A stretch of 64,000 nt of DNA from Neoceratodus forsteri (GCA_016271365.2 CM028132.1:1184621001-1184685000); one strand, 5' to 3'; numbered from the stretch's first letter, positions 22,893 to 33,230 are shown. Notes: generated by a model not told the origin, from the sequence alone. Translations and numbers: made by a program.

Positions 22893-23059
22893 CCATACCC
22901 TTACTATCTTTAGCTTTTACTCCATTTACCCCCATCCTGCTCCCTATCGACCTCTCTACCTTGGTGTTTACCTCGCTGATGACCCTGTTTTGTTCGGGGG
23001 GGGAGAGGCTGAGAATTCCCTGCTTCTTATCAGTGCCACTGCCTCCACCCTTGGCTAGT

Positions 23060-23311
23060 TTAAAAGTTTGTCAATGAAGCATTTAAACCTATCACCTAGG
23101 AGCCTGCTTCCCCTCCTGGAGAGATGCAGACCATCTTGCCAGTATATGTGTGCATCCCTCCAGGTGGAGCCCCAGTCCCCAATAAAGCCAAAAACCTCTT
23201 GAAACAATCAGCTTCAAACTCTGACCCACCACTCCGGTGAGTGATGACCTTCCTTTCAGCAGGATAACCTGTACAACAATCTACCACAGAATATACCCAG
23301 CAAAACAACAA
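23060..23311 (-). pseudogene. C-terminal end of CR1 ORF1 esterase (SGNH-like)
   Basis: In one minus frame (about 23,200 to 23,060) the translation runs GFIGDWGSTWRDAHIY, then WQDGLHLSRRGSRLLGDRF, and ends in a stop. The DGLHLS segment is the catalytic Asp-His block of SGNH-type esterases, which are known in ORF1 of some CR1-like LINEs. The upstream part (to 23,311) is in another frame and lacks the Gly-Asn-Asp blocks expected further N-terminal, so this is only the C-terminal tip. It fits as ORF1 because the endonuclease ORF starts just downstream. Confidence 0.65.
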
Positions 23312-23845
23312 TTGCAGTCAGAAAAATCAAGCAGTTGGGCCCTATATCATAATGTAAGCCTCCCCTGACCAAATCCAACCTGATGTTCTGTGCTCTGAAG
23401 ACAGAGGAACCAGTTTTCACAACATGAGGCCCTGTCTGGTTTGAATACACAAACTGCAGGGTTCACAAACCAAAAAATCCTCTGCCACCAGTAAATAGTT
23501 CACTGTACCAAAAAAATTGTTTGATGCAACCTGTCTCAAAATACTAGTAATTAATCCAGCTAAACACAAGGGAAAACCAGTTATGCAGCATTTCAATCCT
23601 TCTGAAGTTAAACTCACAAGAGTAGCAGTTCTGCAAATTCCTTCTTGATTCAAAAAGGAGAAAAAAAAAGACAACACACACACACACACACACAGCAATA
23701 CCAAGCTTAAAATTCAAAGTTAAGTAAGGTAGACCTCCCTCAGATTTGAGCAAGAATGCACTTTCATGCAGATTGCCAGGGTCTTCCCCACAGCTCCCAG
23801 TTATGTCAAAGTAGCTTGCTTCACCTTCAAGAAGACAGTGGAAAG
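23211..23845. other. Unassigned sequence inside DIRS-B, with a CA microsatellite
   Basis: It lies between the CR1 insertion and the DIRS-B right ITR. A (CA)n run is at 23,674-23,694. No coding motif was recognised. Other DIRS copies here have only 350-480 bases between the right end and gag, so part of this stretch is probably further LINE 5' sequence or another insertion. Confidence 0.5.
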
Positions 23846-23998
23846 GAAGATCTGGTGTCATGGGGCGGAGCCAAGGGATATGCCACCCAGGTGGGTGGGA
23901 GGAGCCAGCTTTTAGACCTTCTGGCCAGAATTAAAGGGAAAGGGACAAGCCAACTAGTGTGGCCAGAACAACATATCCATGATCCTAGAACTAAATGA
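23846..23998 (-). repeat. Right ITR of DIRS-B
   Basis: Inverted copy of 2,066-2,216, recognisable from CATGGGGCGGAGCCAAGG, GGTGGGAGGAGCCAGCTTTT and the outer AACATATCCATGATCCTAGA. The last also matches, inverted, the second half of the ICR at 13,586-13,640. It marks the 5' end of the element. Confidence 0.8.
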
Positions 23999-24176
23999 AA
24001 TATTTCACATTAAATACCTATTCAACTGGATACAGCAGAAAACAGCTGCTGCAAGTGAAGCATTCCGATGAACTGACATTCTGAAGGTTTAAGTCAATGG
24101 CTGGAAATCTCATGTAAAACATAATTAGAATTTCAACTATAAAAAAACACTGATTTCACAAAAATGAGAACAGCAT

Positions 24177-24312
24177 TAAGGCACTTCAGGGGTTGGGTTT
24201 TCTTTGTTAACCTAACCCTGGAAGCATTAAAGCCCTCAGCTGTACCTTGTGCCTCATGACACCCTAGGATTAAGATTAACAGACAATAACCCAACCCCTG
24301 GTCATGCCTTAG
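24177..24312. repeat. Palindromic MITE-like element, about 136 bp
   Basis: The arms AAGGCACTTCAGGGGTTGGG (left) and AACCCAACCCCTGGTCATGC (right) are inverted copies with few mismatches, starting and ending in TAAGGCA/TGCCTTA. Non-coding foldback. TA or TTA could be target duplication, but the superfamily cannot be told from this. Confidence 0.55.
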
Positions 24313-24391
24313 GGTATAATCATCAAAGGTCCCAGGAGGCCTTCTGACCACCATAGGGAGGCTGCCGGCATGCGGATATTATGCTCTGCAC

Positions 24392-24826
24392 ATGCGGAGA
24401 CACTGCACATCCACTAACCCAAATATGTCCTCAGCAGAGACCTGCCCCAAACCAATCCACACCACCACCACCATGGGTGCTGCCAGGTTAGGGGCTGGGA
24501 TGGACATCCGCATTAAACAGATGATTTTGTCCACCTTGGAGAGGATGCGGAGAATGGCAGCTCAATACAATGGAGGGGCCTGCGTGCTGTCCATGAAAGC
24601 TCCCACCCGAGACCACTTGCTTGGACTTCACTCGCTGAGAGGTACGACAAAGCCGCAAACCAATCGGAGCGCGAGCGTCTTCTCCAGGCTCATCAGGCTC
24701 AATCCGATTGGTCCTTCACCCCTTTTTGTTTCTTCAGTGTTATTTGGGCAAAAAAAGGAGCTGTTTTCATGCAAAATTGCTAAATGTTATGTGAATTTTA
24801 CTGACTTGAGTGCTAAGCTGCTTTAA
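24392..24826 (+). other. Unidentified 144-codon open frame
   Basis: An open frame with a Met/Arg-rich middle (MDIRIKQMILSTLERMRRMA). I do not recognise a family. Its second half overlaps the first of two direct repeats found in the 5' region of the neighbouring LINE, which argues against a host gene. It could be a chance frame in LINE 5' sequence. Confidence 0.2.
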
Positions 24827-25940
24827 ATCTAAATCTCCTGCCAATTGCTCTTTTTACATTGTCTAAGTGTCACAGCCCTTTCCTGCCTCTGTAGCTGCAA
24901 CCCAGACTCCAGGGCGCCAAAGAAATCGCTCCCCTTTCACTTGCAAATTTTTGTTTTCGCTGGTTAGCTTGACCTTTTGTCTAGCACCAGTATTAACTTA
25001 GCTCTGTTTCTCTCCCTCTCCAGCAGAGAACCTCCAGGGTTCCCAGCTGATCCGCTACAGGAAAACCCGCGACCTACTGGGCGGTCAGCGCTTCTAAGCC
25101 GACGCCGAGACCACTTGCTCAGACTCCACTGCTGAGAGGTACGGCAGTTTCACTTTTCACCCACCCACCCACCCCTGATCATCCCCCACCCCGACCCTTA
25201 TTATATAGACCATCTTGCTCTGCCCTCCGTTGTCACTGGCCCATCCCCTGCCAATCCTGTCCATCTCCTTAAACATGTACACAGCTATACAAATACTAGG
25301 CTGCCGAACCCAGGCAGCGGGTATCAGGGATAACCGCTACCCCTGGCAGTCTTACCTGCTACCATCTGTTAGGCACTACTAAGGCCTGAAATTGGACTTC
25401 TTGTAGCTTGTCTCTAGTCGCCGTGCCATAGGCCAATTCCTTCTACTCTATTCTTCTTCTGCAGTGTTCAGCATTACCTGGAACTTATTTTGACCAACCT
25501 ATGTTCCTACAGCTCTTCTCTCTGATCCAATATATTGTAACAATGGCAGCTGTGATCTGGCTCTATCTCCTTACCACCTTATGCACACTACCCTTGATAG
25601 GGTACACTCCTGGGAGGAGTCTTATGCCTCACCACAAGACTGCCTACTTATCAAGTCCTTATATAATTCGAGCTGTACCCCTAAGTTCCTGCACCTACAC
25701 CTAATGGAGTCTCCTTCTCCGAATGTCACCAGCAGCTCATTGCCTACAAAAGAAATGTTACCTTTTTCTTCCAGTACTTACACTCACTGGTGTTATATGG
25801 CAAGGGTCTAAGCATATGTGTCACTAGGACAGCACAGAATAAAAAATAGGTCTCTGCATTCCTACTCCGATGCCTCGACTAGCTGAAGGGCTAGAACTTC
25901 CAAACTATCACTTGTTGCTCTGAGGAAAGTTGTTCTCCTC

Positions 25941-25982
25941 CTATTATTATGCTCCGGCAATGTTGAACTCAACCCTGGTCCA
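25941..25982 (+). other. 2A-like peptide motif at ORF2 N-terminus
   Basis: The translation reads LLLCSGNVELNPGP, in frame with the endonuclease that follows. The 2A consensus ends D(V/I)ExNPGP and makes the ribosome skip a peptide bond before the final Pro. Here the Asp is Asn. 2A-like sequences have been described at the N-terminus of APE-type non-LTR elements. Activity of the Asn form is not assured. Confidence 0.75.
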
Positions 25983-26039
25983 ACAAAAGCTCTTTCTTCA
26001 CCCTCAGAAATCACAAAGCTTAAAGGAATCAGCTTCATG

Positions 26040-26768
26040 CATGTTAATTTGTGTAGCCTCTTAAAGAAACTCACCTCAAGACAGGCATGGACTATCCACA
26101 CGGAACCAGATGTACTTGTGGTCTCAGAATCCAGGCTTTGACCATCCATGCCGGACAGAGAGGTCAATATTCCCAACTATCTGTTATTCAGAGCCGACAG
26201 ACAGACTAGAGGTGGTGGGGTCCCCATTTATGTTAAGGACAAATTTACAGTTGCTACCCTTGATTCCACCTCGATTGCTAATGGTTTTAAATGTGTGTCC
26301 ATTAAAACTGAAATATCTCTGTCGATTGCTCTCCGTGTCATAGGATGCTACAGACCCCCGTCTTCGAGGTTGCAGATCCTGTCCCACCTCTCAACTATCC
26401 TGGGCACTGGCACCCTGGAAACAATTATACTAGGGGACCTTAACTATGACTGGCTGTCCAGTGCCTCGCTTCCTCTCAAATCCTTCTGCGACTCCCATGG
26501 GCTTACACTACTTATTGATGAACCAACACGCATTAACAAGAAAAACCCTATGAAAAGCACCCTATTGGATGTCCTCCTAGTAAGTAAACCTCATTCCTTT
26601 TCCCATGCTGGAATTTTTTCCACCGATGTTAACAACAATTGCTTTATTGCTGGTATAAGGGCAGATCCTAAACCTACATCCATAGCCAAGTTCTCAACCA
26701 AAAGACCCAAACGGAACTTCGATCTGCTTGCAAACATCAATGACCTGAAAATCTCCCTGCTTTGGTAG
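26040..26768 (+). pseudogene. L2-type APE endonuclease
   Basis: The main frame (26,148-26,768) has RADRQTRGGGVPIYV, RVIGCYRPPSS, LETIILGDLNYDWL (GDxN catalytic motif) and LLDVLLVSK. The preceding stretch holds FMHVNLCSLLKKL (usually NARSL) and VLVVSESRL (usually ETWL). A TGA lies just after the latter. The SDH motif near the C-terminus reads FSTDVNNNCF, so the catalytic Asp-His pair is lost. Continuous with RT downstream in the same phase after a stop at 26,766. Confidence 0.8.
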
Positions 26769-26789
26769 AGCTTTTATCTAGCCGAATCA

Positions 26790-28878
26790 GTGGGCACAGC
26801 GTATGCCATCTTCCATGAAATCCTAACAAGTGCCCTTAACACCCATGCACTGCTGGTCAAAACCCACATAAAGGCTAGAAAGTGTCGTTGGTTCACTGCA
26901 GACCTCAAGGCTGCATCAATAAAAAGGGATAAGCTTTGGAAAACAGCTCGCAAATCACACAGAGCCGAAGACTGGTGTCTCTTCAGAACAGCCAGAAACC
27001 TCTGCACTGAGCTGATCAGAGAGGCCAAGGCCAATTTCTATCACTCAGAACTAGACTCTGCCTCAAAATGCCCCACCAAATTTTGGTCTACATTAAAAGA
27101 ACTGTCTGGGCATACGACAGGAAATACGCTCCCCTCAAAAATTATTTCAGACAATGTCACTATAAATGACAAAAAGGAGACACTACAAGCCTTCAACAGC
27201 CACTTTGCCACTGCAGGCCTAGCATTTGACAACTCACCTGCATGTAGCCTGCAATGCCAGATTACTATACAACCTCCAGAACCTAGTTCCACAAATGCAG
27301 TCTTTTCTTTCTCTCCTGCCTCCTTGAAAGAGGTCGAAGATCTACTCCTCCATTTGGACACCAAGAAAAGTGCTGGCGCGGACACCTTTGATCCCTACTA
27401 CATGAAGATTGCCTATCATCTCCTGGCTGTACCAATTACACATCTATTTAATATAGCTCTTTCACAAGGGACTCTCCCTCACCTACGGAAAACTGCACGT
27501 CATCCCGCTATTTAAATCTGGGGACCATTGCGATCTAAATAACTATAAGCCGATCTCTCTCCTCCCCATTCTGTCAAAACTCCTGAAAAAAATTGTGAAT
27601 GCCCAACTGAGATCTTTCATAGATAATACAAATCTTTTAAACCCCATACAGTCCGGCTTCAGAGCTAAATATAGTACGATTATGGCTCAGGCCAAGGTGA
27701 CAAATGACTGGCAGCGCGATCTAGAGAACAGAAAGTTTGTCTGTGCTGTTTTTCTAGACCTAAGCAAGGCCTTCGACACTGTCGACCACAGCCTACTTCT
27801 TTCTGCGTTAAAAATGATAGGTCTAGACTCTACCTCCCTGAGTTGGTTTCACGACTACCTTATGGACAGGCGTCAGCAGGTCAAGGCTGAAGGTGAGCTT
27901 TCCACTCCCAAACCATTAAAAAGAGGTGTCCCGCAGGGCTCCATCCTGGGGCCACTTCTATTTTCTATCTACATCAATAGAATAGACATCGACATCAAGG
28001 AGGCAAGTATCCACCTGTTCGCAGACGATACGGTGCTTTACCCAAGCTGTACAACACCTGAAACTGCTTGTGGAGACCTGCAAGCCGATTTCAACTTACT
28101 ACAACACCAGCTCCTTAGCAAAAAAACTGCTACTTAATGCCAAGAAAACAAAAGCAATGTCATTCTCACCTGTTTATCATTTGGCATACCCTGCTGCTGT
28201 TGGTACCCCCCATCTCTACTTTACTAGGAGAAAACTTGGAATTTGTAACGAAATTCAAATATCTGGGGGTCTGGCTAGACCACAAACTCTCCTTTGTGGA
28301 TCACCTGGAGGACTTGTTGAAAAAACTGAGGCAGAGGCTTGGTCTTTTCTTCAGGATAAACTGCCTACTAACTACAGAGGCCAAGAGGCAGCTAGTCCAG
28401 TCCATGTTCCTCTCCCTAACTGACTATGCTGACTTCATTTATAGTCAATGTGTTGCCTCATACCTTGGAAAACTGGACATACTATATCACACAGCCCTGC
28501 GTTTCATTACTGGTTTCCCTTTCTCCACCCACCATGCTCTGTGACTGTGGGGTGGACCTCCCTACAATATAGGCGTAATAGAAATGCGGCTTTCTGGACA
28601 TACAGAGCTATTACTGACAAACTTCTGCAGTATATTCCTGATTGTCTGCCTCCTACTGTGATTGGAAATTACGCTCTAAGAAGCTGCTCCCGATTACTCT
28701 GCAAGTGCCCAGGGCCTGTACGCGCTTCGGGAGAGCTGCCATAGGCTTCGTACTGCCATCGCTCTGGAATAAGCTTCAGAAATCATTGAAATTGAGGACT
28801 CTTGTTAGTCTAGCTGTGTTCAAGACCTTGTATGCAAAAACTATCACAGAAGTCTGCAATTGCTTCCATCGACTCTAG
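26790..28878 (+). pseudogene. L2-type reverse transcriptase
   Basis: 26,790-27,515 is the linker and RT entry (KSAGADTFDPYYMKIAYHLL; usually SSGPDxIP). 27,595-28,137 holds the core: QSGFRAKYST, VCAVFLDLSKAFDTVDHSLL (motif A), RGVPQGSILGPLLF (motif B) and HLFADDTVLY (motif C, intact). 28,137-28,544 and 28,642-28,878 hold the thumb and C-terminal region (FKYLGVWLDHKLSF, then AAIGFVLPSLWNKLQKSL). Core catalytic residues are intact and three frame breaks prevent expression. Confidence 0.85.
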
Positions 28879-29415
28879 CGCGTTTGTGTCTGCCCCCAAC
28901 TAGCCTCCCATTGTACTTCCAATCTTTATCGCACAAATCAATCCCTAGTTACTTATGAACTCTACGTCCATAGTCTTCCCTTCCACACCTGCCACCCTTA
29001 CATGTCCCCAGTCTGTTAACCTTCCTCTCCTGGTAGTATACCATCCCAGTACCCTCACCTCCTTGTCTGCCTTACTTCCCCTACCTCATGATTTCCTTCA
29101 CTATGCATGAGGTTTTGTTAATTTGCAAATTAATTTTCTTCTCTTCATGCAGCACCCTTCTTAACTTCCCACTTCTATTCCCTGAATATGTTACAACTTA
29201 TATAGGAATATTAGACCATGCATATGTTTGCTAAACCAGTACCAATTATTGTTTATTCTGCTATATTACTGCTATATCCCTATGTATACCTACAATGACC
29301 GTCTTCTTGCCTGTACATAAATGTATTGCTATTTACCATGTGTGATGCAGGTCCACCTTATAAATGAGCTTGCTCAATGGTGTCCGCCTGGATAAATAAA
29401 GATTTGACTGACTGA

Positions 29416-30845
29416 TTGAAGTCTCCCCTAGCCCTCCCCGGAGCCTAATCTGCCCCAACACTAAATGCCCCCAGTCCTTTGAGCTGGCGTAGAAGGCTGA
29501 GGAGGAGGGGGGAGTTCCAGAAAAAAATACGGTTCTATAACCAAATACAGCTGTATGCAACAATCCTTTGCTCCACACTGCGCAGATCTACTCTGAATGG
29601 ATGCCCACTGTCTGGCCTCGCTGCACTTCTCTCTGTACAATAAGTAGAAAGGCAGTTGGGGTTGGGGGGGTACATGAATACCACCACTACCGCGGTACCC
29701 TGTGAGTGCAAAGTTATATGGACCTTTTTGTTAATCAGGCCCTTCATGCTTACATCTGACTGTTCCCAAACAACCTCACAAATGCTATGTTTGTGATATC
29801 AAAATCTGCAAGTGCACTGTAAGTCGGAGCATTCTGTTGCAATGTTTTCATACAGACAATGAAATGGAGGAATTGACTGCACATCTGGGAAAGACCAGGG
29901 AAAGTTAAAGTTAAATAAGGTGTTCTCTAGTAAACTGTAATAGCTGAACATAGTACCTTTATGAAATTATATACATAAATGAAACACCTGCTCTTTATTG
30001 GCAATGACATATCACAGTAGTTTTCCAAAAATTAAAACTGTGTTCCTAATTCTATTCTAGACAGGACAGCTCCACGCAAGTGCAGTTTGTGACTACATTT
30101 TTTATGGGCCTAATTACGAATAGGAAGCCATCTTTGTGCAATATCATACATGGCTGGGGATGTCGCAATATCATTATTAAGTGAATTCACTATCATGATG
30201 CAAACACATATCATGATATATCATCAGGATATTTTATGGTAGTTACATGATATTTTAAGAAAACAAATATGTTTCTTTATTGAATATGGTAAGAAATGTG
30301 GGTGTTTTTTCTGACATTATCAAGTTACATGCAGATTTTTTCATGTGAAACTGAATCATATTTAATCAGTGCTAGGAGGCATGGATTCAGTAATAGATAG
30401 ATACAGCAGTCAGCCTGTCTGCTACTAATGCTACCCTAAGTAAAAAGAATTTAAATAGAAAAAAAAAAAGACACCATGGAACAATAAGGAAGTCAACTTG
30501 GTAGAACAGCACCCAATTCCTCTTCCTACACTAGAAGTCAATCACATAGGGTCTCTGCACAGAAGCTACAAATGCAACTTTGATGGGGAAAAAAAAACAC
30601 GCACATTTTTTTTCAATTTTCAAGTCCCTTTTTTGCAAATTAAAGTACGACTTTTACTTTAATGGAAGGTCTAAAATATTGCAAAAAAAACCCCACTGCA
30701 TTTTCTTTTTTAGTGGTTAGAACATGCCAGGCGAAAGACACCAGGTCAAATCCTACAAGGGTCATTTACTTGCTATATGATCTTGAGCAAGTCTTTAAAG
30801 GGAAGCAGTCGTTTTCAGGAGCGGGAGCCCCTGCAAACCTTACCC
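29416..30845. other. No gene recognised (low-copy DNA)
   Basis: No coding or known-repeat homology seen. It includes AT-rich sequence with short ATCATGATAT palindromes near 30,195-30,240 and several A/T runs. An 81-codon frame at 30,662-30,907 has no recognisable motif. Confidence 0.5.
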
Positions 30846-30854
30846 TCCAGTTTA

Positions 30855-31133
30855 GCTTTTCTGAGAAAAGCACCTTTTTTCTTGCGTTGCAAAGTAATTT
30901 AATTTAGAAAAGTCCACAACCCAGAGTCTGGCGGACGCTGGGCTCCATTAAGTGTAAAGTCACGGTGTCGGACCGTGCGCTTCAATGCATTTATAGAAGC
31001 GCACGGTGCGCACCGCACCTTTTGCTAATTTACCGGAGTCAGCCTAGCATCTGCCATACTTCTGGGTAGCAGACTTTTCTAAATTAAATTTAATTATTTT
31101 GTGCCACAAGAAAAAAGGCGCTTTTCTCAGAAA
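30855..31133. repeat. Foldback element, about 280 bp, with ~62 bp arms
   Basis: The left arm (30,855-30,917) and right arm (31,069-31,133) are inverted copies sharing CTTTTCTGAGAAAAG-type ends, an AAGAAAAAAGG block and GACTTTTCTAAATTAAATT. A second hairpin sits in the middle (ACCGTGCGCTTC..GAAGCGCACGGT, 30,972-31,007). Non-coding. It looks like a MITE of unknown superfamily. Confidence 0.7.
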
Positions 31134-31169
31134 ATTTGGATCAGTATATCCCCAGTCATGCCAAAAATG

Positions 31170-31303
31170 AGATCTCCAAGTTACTTTGCTTAAAACTTAC
31201 AAGTCATTTTGTAACCCTAAATTCACTGCCTGTTCAAAAAAGCCAGTTTCAGTAAAGAGCTACTGGTGACGTCACAACCAGACCCCACAGCCTAGTCCTT
31301 CTT
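31170..31303. repeat. Left arm of a widely spaced inverted repeat
   Basis: Its reverse complement is at 33,418-33,560. Shared blocks are CCTGTTCAAAAAAG(C/T)CAGTTTCA, CATTTTGTAAC against TATTTTGTAAC, GTCACAACC and GACTAGTCC against GCCTAGTCC. The arms enclose the minisatellite. Confidence 0.65.
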
Positions 31304-31364
31304 GCAAACTACTGCAGTTGTGTTAAACATCTGGAAAAGGAAAGCTGGCAATGGGTGTGTCAGG

Positions 31365-33230
31365 GCATGCATTTCCATAATGTGCAGATGCAAGGTACAA
31401 GGCTTAAGAATGTGACGGGGGTTGGGACACAGCAGCAAACATGGCTTTAGAATGACAAAAATATGTTGAATTTTTATAATAATGCAGGGATGAGATTTTG
31501 AAATGTCACCAGTTTGCAACTGTGGAATGCAGCAATGACACAGTCTCAGAAAGTAGGTGGGGGACACAATTTTGGAAAGTGGCAGGGATGCTAAAATTCT
31601 TAATGTGGCGGTGTCATATAGTTTTAGAATGTGGCAGAGATGCACAATTTTGAAATGCAGGAGACACATAGTTGTGGAAGGTGGTAGGGATATGTAACTT
31701 CATAATGCGTCTTGGATGGAATAATTTGCCATGTGGTGTAGTGGTGCAAAATTTCAAAACGTAGTTGGTATGCTTGATTTCAGATTGTGGTAGCAACATT
31801 TAATTTCAAAATGTGGCATGGACACGAAATCTCAGAAAGTGGCAGTGATGCAGTTCCAGAATCTGGTAGCCACATGGAATTTCAGAATGAGGCAGGGATG
31901 CATAATTTTGGAATGTAACTTGAGCATGCAATTTTTGAATATGGCAGTGACACTCATCTTCAGAATGTGGTAAGGATGTGCAGTTTCGGAATATGTTGGG
32001 AATGCACGTTTTCAGAATGTGACAATGACAGGCAATACTGGAACATGGAATTTTATACACAATTTCAGAATGTGGCAGGTAGGTACAATTTTAGAATGTA
32101 GAAGAGACATGCAGTTTTGGAATGTGGCAGTGATGCACCATTTTGGAATGTGGCAATGACGCACAAATTCAGAACGTGGTGATGATGCACAATTTCAGAA
32201 TGTGGCAGTGACATGCAGTTTCGGAATGTGGCTGATGCACAATTTTGGAATGTGGCTGATGCACAATTTCAGAATGTGGTGGTGATGCTGACACACAGTT
32301 TTGGAATATGGCAATGACGCACAGTTTCAGAAAGAGGTGGTGATGCACATTTGTGCAGTTTCAGAATGTGGCGGTGCCCCACAATTTCAGAATGTGTCAG
32401 TGCTGTACGACTTCAGAATGTGGTGGTGCTACGCGACTTCAGAATGTGGCGGTGCTGCATGACTCTGGAATGCAGCAGCACCGCACGACTCCGGAATGCA
32501 GTGGTGACGCACGACTCCGGAATGCGGCGGTGATGTGCAACTTTGGAATGTGGCAGAGATGCACGACTTTGGAATGTGGTGGTGAGCATGACTTTGGAAT
32601 ATGGCGGTGATGCATGACTCTGGAATGTTGTCATGACGCACAACTTTGGAATGTGGCCATGACGCACAACTTTGGAATGTGGTGGTGGTGACGCATGACT
32701 TTGGAATGTGGTGGTGGTGGTGCACGACTTCGGAATGTGGCAGTGATGCAGTTTCAGAATTTGGAAGTGACACGCAGTTTCAGAATGTGGCGGTGATGCA
32801 CAGTTTTGGAATGTGATGGTGACAATTTCAGAATGTGGCACCGAGACACAACTTTAGAATGTGGTGTGGATATGCAATTTTGGACTGTGGTGAGGATGCG
32901 TTATTTTGGAATATGGCTGGGACGCACAATGTTGGATTGTGGTGGGGATGTGATGCACAATTTTTAAATGTCGTGAAAGCATACAATTACGGAATGTGGC
33001 AAGGACAAGCAGTTTCAAAATAAAATGGTGTGTCCTGCCATATTTCGACAGTGCACATGCTTACTTATATTCCAGAATTGCCAGTCCCCACCAAATTCTT
33101 TGATGTGTGTCCCTGTCGCATTCTGAGACTGAGTGTCCCACCACACTGCGAGATGGCACATCCCTGCCACATACAGAGATTACATGTCCCCCCTCCCCAA
33201 ACATTCTAAAATTGTGCACCATTTTGACAG
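31365..33230. repeat. Degenerate minisatellite, ~28-30 bp unit, strand switch near 33,045
   Basis: Dozens of variants of a unit like TTTCAGAATGTGGCAGTGATGC, spaced mostly 26-32 bases, run from about 31,365 to 33,020. From about 33,045 to 33,230 the units appear inverted (CATTCTGAGAC.., CCCTGCCACAT..). Units differ by substitutions and small indels, and the best kept are at 32,150-32,800. The open frames over this region on both strands are products of the periodicity, not genes. Confidence 0.88.

Larger units (their letters stand above)
20035..23210 (-). mobile_element. CR1-like LINE with esterase-type ORF1 end, inside DIRS-B
   Basis: Read right to left: an ORF1 C-terminal piece (23,060-23,200), endonuclease start (22,671-22,892), endonuclease C-half (22,293-22,574), linker and RT N-part (21,426-21,704 and 21,075-21,347), RT motif region (20,756-21,056) and a 3' tail ending AACATAGAAACAGACTGACA (reverse complement) at 20,035. 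The 3' tail is shared with copies at 15.6, 38.96 and 63.3 kb. At about 3.2 kb it is the longest CR1-type copy in the window. Its right boundary is approximate. Confidence 0.82.
2066..23998 (-). mobile_element. DIRS-B: nested, interrupted DIRS-type retrotransposon
   Basis: One old DIRS element (tyrosine-recombinase retrotransposon) whose parts lie in order over 22 kb. Its left inverted terminal repeat (2,066-2,216) and right one (23,846-23,998) are reverse complements: both hold the element's CCCATGA block, a GGAGCCAGC-type block and the CATAT/CTAGAAC outer end. Between them lie a split internal complementary region (6,866-6,923 and 13,581-13,660), tyrosine recombinase (13.7-14.6 kb), RNase H (14.9-15.6 kb), RT (16.7-17.6 kb) and gag (17.8-19.9 kb). 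Removing four insertions (about 4.6, 6.7, 1.1 and 3.2 kb) leaves about 6.4 kb, a usual DIRS length. All genes are broken. Confidence 0.82.
24609..29415 (+). mobile_element. L2-type LINE with 2A-like motif (plus strand)
   Basis: Coding order on the plus strand: a 5' region with a ~40 bp direct repeat (24,609-24,649 and 25,107-25,146), the ORF2 start with a 2A-like motif (25,941-25,982), endonuclease (about 26,040-26,768), RT (26,790-28,878), and a 3' end with AATAAAGA and GACT/GATT-type repeats at 29,390-29,415. At about 4.8 kb it may be close to full length. The frame is kept from the 2A motif through the endonuclease and into the RT N-part (all in the same phase) except for stops. One frameshift near 27,520 is reversed near 28,137. 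Confidence 0.83.

Noticed and set aside
24990..25330. CpG-rich or promoter-like host region
   Set aside because: The stretch is part of the LINE 5' region (shared direct repeat, followed in order by the ORF2 start) and has no independent gene nearby.
31292..33023. Several overlapping 60-142 codon frames rich in His/Ser/Pro or Met/Trp repeats
   Set aside because: They follow exactly from the minisatellite period; frames on both strands and in several phases are open for the same reason. No start context or domain.
31365..33230. CRISPR-like regularly spaced repeats
   Set aside because: There are no unique spacers between identical repeats; the units themselves vary and are contiguous, and the genome is eukaryotic.
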